Origin: an uncultured Chloroflexota bacterium
GTDB lineage: Bacteria; Chloroflexota; Anaerolineae; Anaerolineales; Anaerolineaceae
Reading direction: 5' to 3'
Assembly (NCBI GenBank): GCA_902791025.1
Contig: CADATZ010000003.1
Location: 62,001-126,000 of the forward strand
DNA length: 64,000 nt
Below the pieces are notes generated by a model. That model was not told where the DNA came from, made no database searches, and saw only the letters and a list, made by a program, of their open reading frames with translations. This document shows, piece by piece, positions 59,826-64,000 of the stretch. The stretch's first letter is position 1. Each line of letters starts with the position of its first letter. The position numbers and the translations under genes are program-made.

Positions 59826-61034
59826 ATGGCTGAAATTAAATGCCCGAATTGCGGTTCGGTATTCAATGTGGATGAATCAAATTACGCGTCAATTGTGAGC
59901 CAGATCAGAGATAAAGAGTTCGATGCAGAACTCAATCGGCGGCTCCAGGAAATTGAAAAGAGCAAGCAGCAGGAAATGCAGATCGCCTTGATGCAGAAAA
60001 ATCAGGATATCAGAGATCTTCAGAGCAAGATTGAATCAGCTAATTTGGAAAAAGACCTGGCGGTCAGTGAAGCCATTTCTGAAAAAGATAAGGAACTGGC
60101 TGAAAAAGAGAAAAAAATCATTGAACTTGAAGGCAGCATTGATAATCAGGCTTCCCAATATGAAATAAAAGAGAAATCAATCATTGACAACTATGAAAAG
60201 CAGCTGAAACTGAAAGATGAAAGTATTGAATTCTATAAGGATTTCAAAGCGCGTCAATCGACAAAGATGGTTGGAGAGAGTCTGGAACAGCACTGTCTGA
60301 TAGAGTTTAACAACATCAGAATGGCTGCTTTCCCGAAAGCATATTTCGAAAAAGACAATGATGCCAAAACCGGCAGTAAAGGCGATTTCATATTTCGGGA
60401 ATCGACAGATGACGGGGTCGAATTTATTTCAATCATGTTTGAAATGAAAAATGAAATGGACGAAACTGCCACAAAACATAAAAATGAAGATTTCTTCAAA
60501 GAGCTGGACAAAGACCGGAAAGAAAAGAAGTGTGAATACGCGGTGCTTGTTTCTCTTCTGGAGACGGATAACGATTATTATAATAATGGTATAGTGGATG
60601 TGTCCTATAGATATGAGAAGATGTATGTTGTTCGTCCTCAGTTTTTCATTCCGCTGATTACTCTTCTTCGGAATGCTGCATTGAGCTCAGTGCGGTATCG
60701 TCAGGAATTGCAGGTGTTAAGAAACCAACAGGTCGATCTTACAAATTTTGAAGCAAACCTGATGGCTTTCAAAGAAAATTTTGCAAAGAATTTTGACAGG
60801 GCATCTCAAAGATTTACTTCCGCTGTTGAGGGGATAGATAAGGCGATTGGTATGCTCAATAAGATCAAGGAAGATTTGCTTGCTTCAGAAAATCAGCTGC
60901 GTCTTGCAAATGGAAAAATTGATGAGATTACCATAAAAAAACTGACAAAAAATGCTCCCTCTATTAAAGCTCAGATCGATGAAATAAGAAAAAATGCTGA
61001 AACTAACGGATCTGAAATGGTTTCACTGGAATAA
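59826..61034 (+). CDS. DUF2130 protein with zinc ribbon start and coiled coil
   Basis: The 402-residue protein starts AEIKCPNCGSVFNVDESNYASIVSQ, a short zinc-ribbon-like segment, followed by a long coiled coil (about 30-145), then the DUF2130 domain with MVGESLEQHCLIEFN, KGDFIFRE and FEMKNE. The domain has a restriction-nuclease-like acidic/lysine pattern (D, E, and K in GDF...EMK), so a PD-(D/E)XK nuclease has been suggested for this family; activity is not shown. AAAGGAG precedes the ATG at 59826. It ends at a bidirectional terminator. Confidence 0.85.
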   Translation: MAEIKCPNCGSVFNVDESNYASIVSQIRDKEFDAELNRRLQEIEKSKQQEMQIALMQKNQDIRDLQSKIESANLEKDLAVSEAISEKDKELAEKEKKIIELEGSIDNQASQYEIKEKSIIDNYEKQLKLKDESIEFYKDFKARQSTKMVGESLEQHCLIEFNNIRMAAFPKAYFEKDNDAKTGSKGDFIFRESTDDGVEFISIMFEMKNEMDETATKHKNEDFFKELDKDRKEKKCEYAVLVSLLETDNDYYNNGIVDVSYRYEKMYVVRPQFFIPLITLLRNAALSSVRYRQELQVLRNQQVDLTNFEANLMAFKENFAKNFDRASQRFTSAVEGIDKAIGMLNKIKEDLLASENQLRLANGKIDEITIKKLTKNAPSIKAQIDEIRKNAETNGSEMVSLE

Positions 61035-61060
61035 CAGGCCGTAGTATTTCATTGACAGAA

Positions 61061-61095
61061 AAAGAGCTGCTCATCAAATTGTTGAGCAGCTCTTT
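61061..61095. terminator. Bidirectional rho-independent terminator
   Basis: AAAGAGCTGCTCA pairs with TGAGCAGCTCTTT, a 13-bp stem with a 9-base loop and T-runs on both strands, between the convergent DUF2130 and LPNTG-protein genes. Confidence 0.88.
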
Positions 61096-61097
61096 TT

Positions 61098-63854
61098 TTA
61101 TTCTTTTATATTATCCTGTAAATCAGAATTTCTCTTTTTCCTGAGCAATACAATGGTGCTGCCCCCTCCACATATTAGGAACAGCGAGAACAAACCGATC
61201 AGAACAGGCATGTTCGTATCGTCTCCTGTATTCGGAAGCAGCGTTGTATGAGTGTAAACACACTGCTGAGTTCCGGTCGCTGTGTTGGATTCGATTCGGT
61301 ACGATACAGCTGAGCCGGCCGAAATCACATCCGCTGAAGCATTGAATGATAAAGGCTGACCGTTCCGCTTCTGCTCATTCCCTGCCGTCTTTGCTTCACA
61401 GATAAATCCGGCAGCTCCTGCGCCAAGCCCGAAGTTTTCAAATTCGTATGTAAGCCCGCGTTCATTTTCAGGAAGGGACGTAAATTCTGTATTTGCAGAT
61501 TTTTTGACTGAAACAATCTCACAGTCATAAACAGTCTCGCCCCAATTGATCTTCCCTGTTGTTACACTGATTTTCCTCGCTGCAGAATGGCTGTCTACAT
61601 CAATCAGGCCTTTGAATTTCAGTGTATCTCCGGCATCAATGCATTCCGGATTCAGGTTTGCAACAGAGATGACCGGTTTGACATCGTCGCAAATCGGTTT
61701 GACAGCAATATCCGAAGCGGTAACTGCCGGCTGGCTGGAGCAGTCAGCGTTTCCAACCGAACCGTATGCAGACACTGTAATCTTTACAGAATAAGTACCG
61801 CCTGGCTGAATCTGAGGGATTTCTTCTGGAACAACAGTGTACGTGCCATTCAGACTTCCGCCCGATGGCAGAGTTTCCGGATCAATATCACGGCTTTCTG
61901 ACTTGATGACATTACCATTGACAATCACATCAAATCTCACCCTGAGCAGGCAGTATCCGGTTGTCCCGGGATTCTCAATAACATAGTCAAAACGGTCAGG
62001 GGTATCTTCTCCATCATAGACATGGCATTCACCGGATGTGCTGATATCGGCGTTAACTTTTGTATCAACTGAACATATGGGCATCAGTGCATCGGCAGCA
62101 GCTGAGGCGGCAGGTTCATCTGAACAGCTTTCCCCGTCAGCTGTATATCCCTCAGCAGTAAAACTGACGCTGTAGAAGTCGATTCTGGGTTCATACTTGT
62201 AATAGGCAGAGATAATTGCCGACTGTCCCGGGATAAGTCCGTCAATAACAAGGGTGTTCCCTTCTGTTGTTTCTCCGTTGAAACTGAAGAATGATCCTGC
62301 CGGTCCGGAAATAATGATTTTGCAGAACTCCTCATCTCCTGTGTTTCTTACGATTACGGTGAATTGATCCGGTTCATCGGAATTCGGATCGGAGCAGTCT
62401 GCAGGCATCTGAATATCAAGAGAAATTTCCGGATTCGAAACAGGCGTTGAGGTCGTTGTAACTGTTGGAGTAAATGTAGCTGTAGCTGTCGGTACAAATG
62501 TCGTTGTAGCTGTTGGTGTAAATGTTGCCGTAGACGTCGGTGTATAGGTTGCTGTCGGTGCGGGCGTACGTGTCGGAGTCGATGTCGGAATATTTGTAGG
62601 CGCCGGTGTACGGGTAGGAGTAGATGAAGGAACATTTGTTGGAGTCGGGGAAGGTAAAGCACAGATATCAATTTGTCCGGATACATTTGATTGGGCAGTC
62701 CCGCTGTTTGTATTGCAGGATTCAGCGTTGACCGAGAAATTTACCCGATGAGTTCCGCCGGGGGTGAGCCCGGCTCCGGAAAGATCCTCCTCGAAGATCA
62801 ATGTAATATAGTCTTCTGTATAGATCGTTTGGTTATAAACGAACGGAGATGAAGAAGCTGAACTGTTTTTCAGATGGAATCTCCCCGGTTTATCGGCGGA
62901 TACTGTTGTTTTGCAGATATCTGAATTTCCTGTGTTACTGATACGGATTTCGTATGAAGCACTGGATGCTGACGGAGAAACACATGAGGTTCCTGTTTTT
63001 ACTGATGCGCTGATTCCGGTTCCTCCGGCAGGTGAATAACATCCGTATTTATCGGCATATGCGGTGGTAGACTGAACTTGTTCCCCGTTATTCGCTGTAA
63101 GTCTGAATTCAAAACGTTTGTATTCCGTATGATCAGCCGGAGGATTATCAAATTCAGATTCGAACACGGCTGTTACACAGGTATGCACTGGAACAGGACC
63201 GTAGGAGAAAGATGCCGAAGGATTCTGAATCGCAGTTGTATTTGAACTGCCGAGAGAAGGAGAATCTCCGGAACTTACATAATAGCTGATGAATTTACCG
63301 GTATGATTTACCGGCGTGAAATTTACGCTCTGATACTCACCGCCTCCGTCGTTACAAGCAGAAACGTACATCCCCGCGGATCTGTCGCTGAGTGCGATAC
63401 AGCCGGAATTTACGCAGTCCACATTGAAATTCATATGCCATGATACCGGCGAAGACAAGAGACGGAAATCCTTAGTCTGGTTCAGATCTTTTTCTTCCAT
63501 TTCCGGAAGTTCAGTCTTCTCGATTTCTTCTTCAACTGTCTGATTTGGTACTATTACTTCTGTTTCAGGCGATCCATCCGAAGAAGGCATACCGCAAGTA
63601 TCCTCGTTTCCGCATGAGTTTCCGTTTTCATCGGGTAAAGCGAAATCACCGGAAATTTCAGAAGTGTTCGCATTATTCTCAGAATCGTTAATGCTCTCAA
63701 TTTTATTGTTTGCTGAATTGATACCGGTAGATTGAGATTCCGGAACAACCGTCTGATTCTCTGCATTTCCGATAACCTGCGGGATTGGCACAAGTGCGGT
63801 CAGCAGCATTGACAGAGTGAATAGAAGTGACAAAATTAGTAATCTTTTTCTCAT
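61098..63854 (-). CDS. Large LPNTG-anchored surface protein with TPT linker
   Basis: This 918-residue protein has a signal peptide (1-28), an acidic low-complexity region (about 30-130), then several Ig-like/DUF11-style beta domains rich in cysteine pairs. A Thr/Pro-rich linker at about 398-471 (TPTNVPSSTPTRTPAPT and similar units) separates the two halves. The C-terminus has LPNTG (873-877), a hydrophobic helix and RKKRNSD, the sortase signal layout. The start at 63854 is chosen since AGGAAAGGA precedes it; the frame is open earlier. The class B sortase at 27.9 kb could anchor it. Copy D of the 35-bp element lies 71 bases upstream. Confidence 0.85.
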   Translation of the reverse strand: MRKRLLILSLLFTLSMLLTALVPIPQVIGNAENQTVVPESQSTGINSANNKIESINDSENNANTSEISGDFALPDENGNSCGNEDTCGMPSSDGSPETEVIVPNQTVEEEIEKTELPEMEEKDLNQTKDFRLLSSPVSWHMNFNVDCVNSGCIALSDRSAGMYVSACNDGGGEYQSVNFTPVNHTGKFISYYVSSGDSPSLGSSNTTAIQNPSASFSYGPVPVHTCVTAVFESEFDNPPADHTEYKRFEFRLTANNGEQVQSTTAYADKYGCYSPAGGTGISASVKTGTSCVSPSASSASYEIRISNTGNSDICKTTVSADKPGRFHLKNSSASSSPFVYNQTIYTEDYITLIFEEDLSGAGLTPGGTHRVNFSVNAESCNTNSGTAQSNVSGQIDICALPSPTPTNVPSSTPTRTPAPTNIPTSTPTRTPAPTATYTPTSTATFTPTATTTFVPTATATFTPTVTTTSTPVSNPEISLDIQMPADCSDPNSDEPDQFTVIVRNTGDEEFCKIIISGPAGSFFSFNGETTEGNTLVIDGLIPGQSAIISAYYKYEPRIDFYSVSFTAEGYTADGESCSDEPAASAAADALMPICSVDTKVNADISTSGECHVYDGEDTPDRFDYVIENPGTTGYCLLRVRFDVIVNGNVIKSESRDIDPETLPSGGSLNGTYTVVPEEIPQIQPGGTYSVKITVSAYGSVGNADCSSQPAVTASDIAVKPICDDVKPVISVANLNPECIDAGDTLKFKGLIDVDSHSAARKISVTTGKINWGETVYDCEIVSVKKSANTEFTSLPENERGLTYEFENFGLGAGAAGFICEAKTAGNEQKRNGQPLSFNASADVISAGSAVSYRIESNTATGTQQCVYTHTTLLPNTGDDTNMPVLIGLFSLFLICGGGSTIVLLRKKRNSDLQDNIKE

Positions 63855-63925
63855 GTCTAAATCCTTTCCTGTTTGATTGGTCACAGGATACAAAGGCAGA
63901 GAGAAAAGAATCTTCATACGAAGAA

Positions 63926-63960
63926 GTTTGTGAATAATCTAAATAGCAATACTTATTGTT
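63926..63960 (-). repeat. Dispersed 35-bp element, copy D (contains DnaA box)
   Basis: On the minus strand the conserved 12-mer, TGC, and conserved 20-mer with TTATTCACA. It is preceded by AAAAAAC as in copy A and reads toward the LPNTG protein gene, 71 bases from its start. What follows past 64000 is not visible. Confidence 0.88.
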
Positions 63961-64000
63961 GTTTTTTATCTGAGATATAACCGTCATCCAGAGTAATGAA

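Noticed and set aside
62440..62660. Repetitive DNA that could be a tandem repeat or CRISPR-like array
   Set aside because: It encodes the Thr/Pro linker of the LPNTG protein in frame. Units are short and irregular with no constant repeat-spacer alternation. No CRISPR array or cas gene was seen in the window.
1..64000. Insertion sequences or prophage structural genes
   Set aside because: No transposase, integrase, terminase, capsid or tail gene was recognised. Bet and the helicases alone do not establish a prophage.

Overview
The window looks like Chloroflexota, most likely class Anaerolineae. This is inference from protein style, with no search run. The signs are proline/threonine 'TPT' linkers in exported proteins, an SH3-type C-terminus opening with LPPRL and closing near GWTAE (12.1-13.6 kb), and an RNA polymerase beta subunit whose C-terminal insert resembles Chloroflexota RpoB. 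Most of the window is about half G+C. The stretch from about 50 to 57.5 kb is visibly AT-rich (line 50401-50460 is 32% G+C; line 37021-37080 is 48%).

Layout. 0-2.7 kb: two membrane proteins (the first cut by the window edge), a DUF3841-type protein and a flavin oxidoreductase. 2.8-9.8 kb: a same-strand DNA-metabolism block of RecD2-like helicase, large ParB/Srx-domain protein, unknown protein and SNF2-family ATPase. 10-12 kb: a LuxR-type regulator with a consensus promoter, a tRNA-like sequence and a sigma-70-family factor. 12.1-17.4 kb: two divergent surface proteins. 17.7-27.5 kb: a complete carbohydrate locus (DeoR regulator, FGGY kinase, class II aldolase, two MDR dehydrogenases, MBL-fold hydrolase, ribose-type ABC importer). 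27.8-28.7 kb: class B sortase and a 43-residue membrane protein. 28.8-35.4 kb: recombination genes, including a RelE-like/P-loop helicase fusion, a Bet/RecT annealing protein and, on the other strand, a PLD/SF3-like helicase fusion. 35.6-39.5 kb: a complete RNA polymerase beta subunit with no rpoC beside it. 41-45.5 kb: a minus-strand cluster with two divergent ATP-grasp proteins, SIMPL, XRE and HIRAN proteins. 45.7-49.8 kb: a WYL regulator and SseB/GNAT/immunity-like genes. 50-57.5 kb: a defence island holding an EcoRV-like restriction-modification system with an embedded DNA glycosylase, then a type II CBASS operon (CD-NTase, Cap2, Cap3, two-TM candidate effector). 57.5-61 kb: macro-DUF6508 protein, a sigma-like protein lacking region 4, and a DUF2130 protein. 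61-63.9 kb: a large LPNTG surface protein, a possible sortase substrate.

The least explained signals are two. First, a 35-bp intergenic element occurs four times (2.7, 9.9, 39.6 and 63.9 kb), always oriented toward a downstream gene and always containing a perfect DnaA box. Second, the solitary rpoB carries non-standard residues in its rifampicin pocket. With the sigma factors and the helicase/ParB/RecT genes, these suggest a large accessory replicon or integrated element, or a chromosome region shaped by one. No integrase, transposase, rRNA or CRISPR array was seen.
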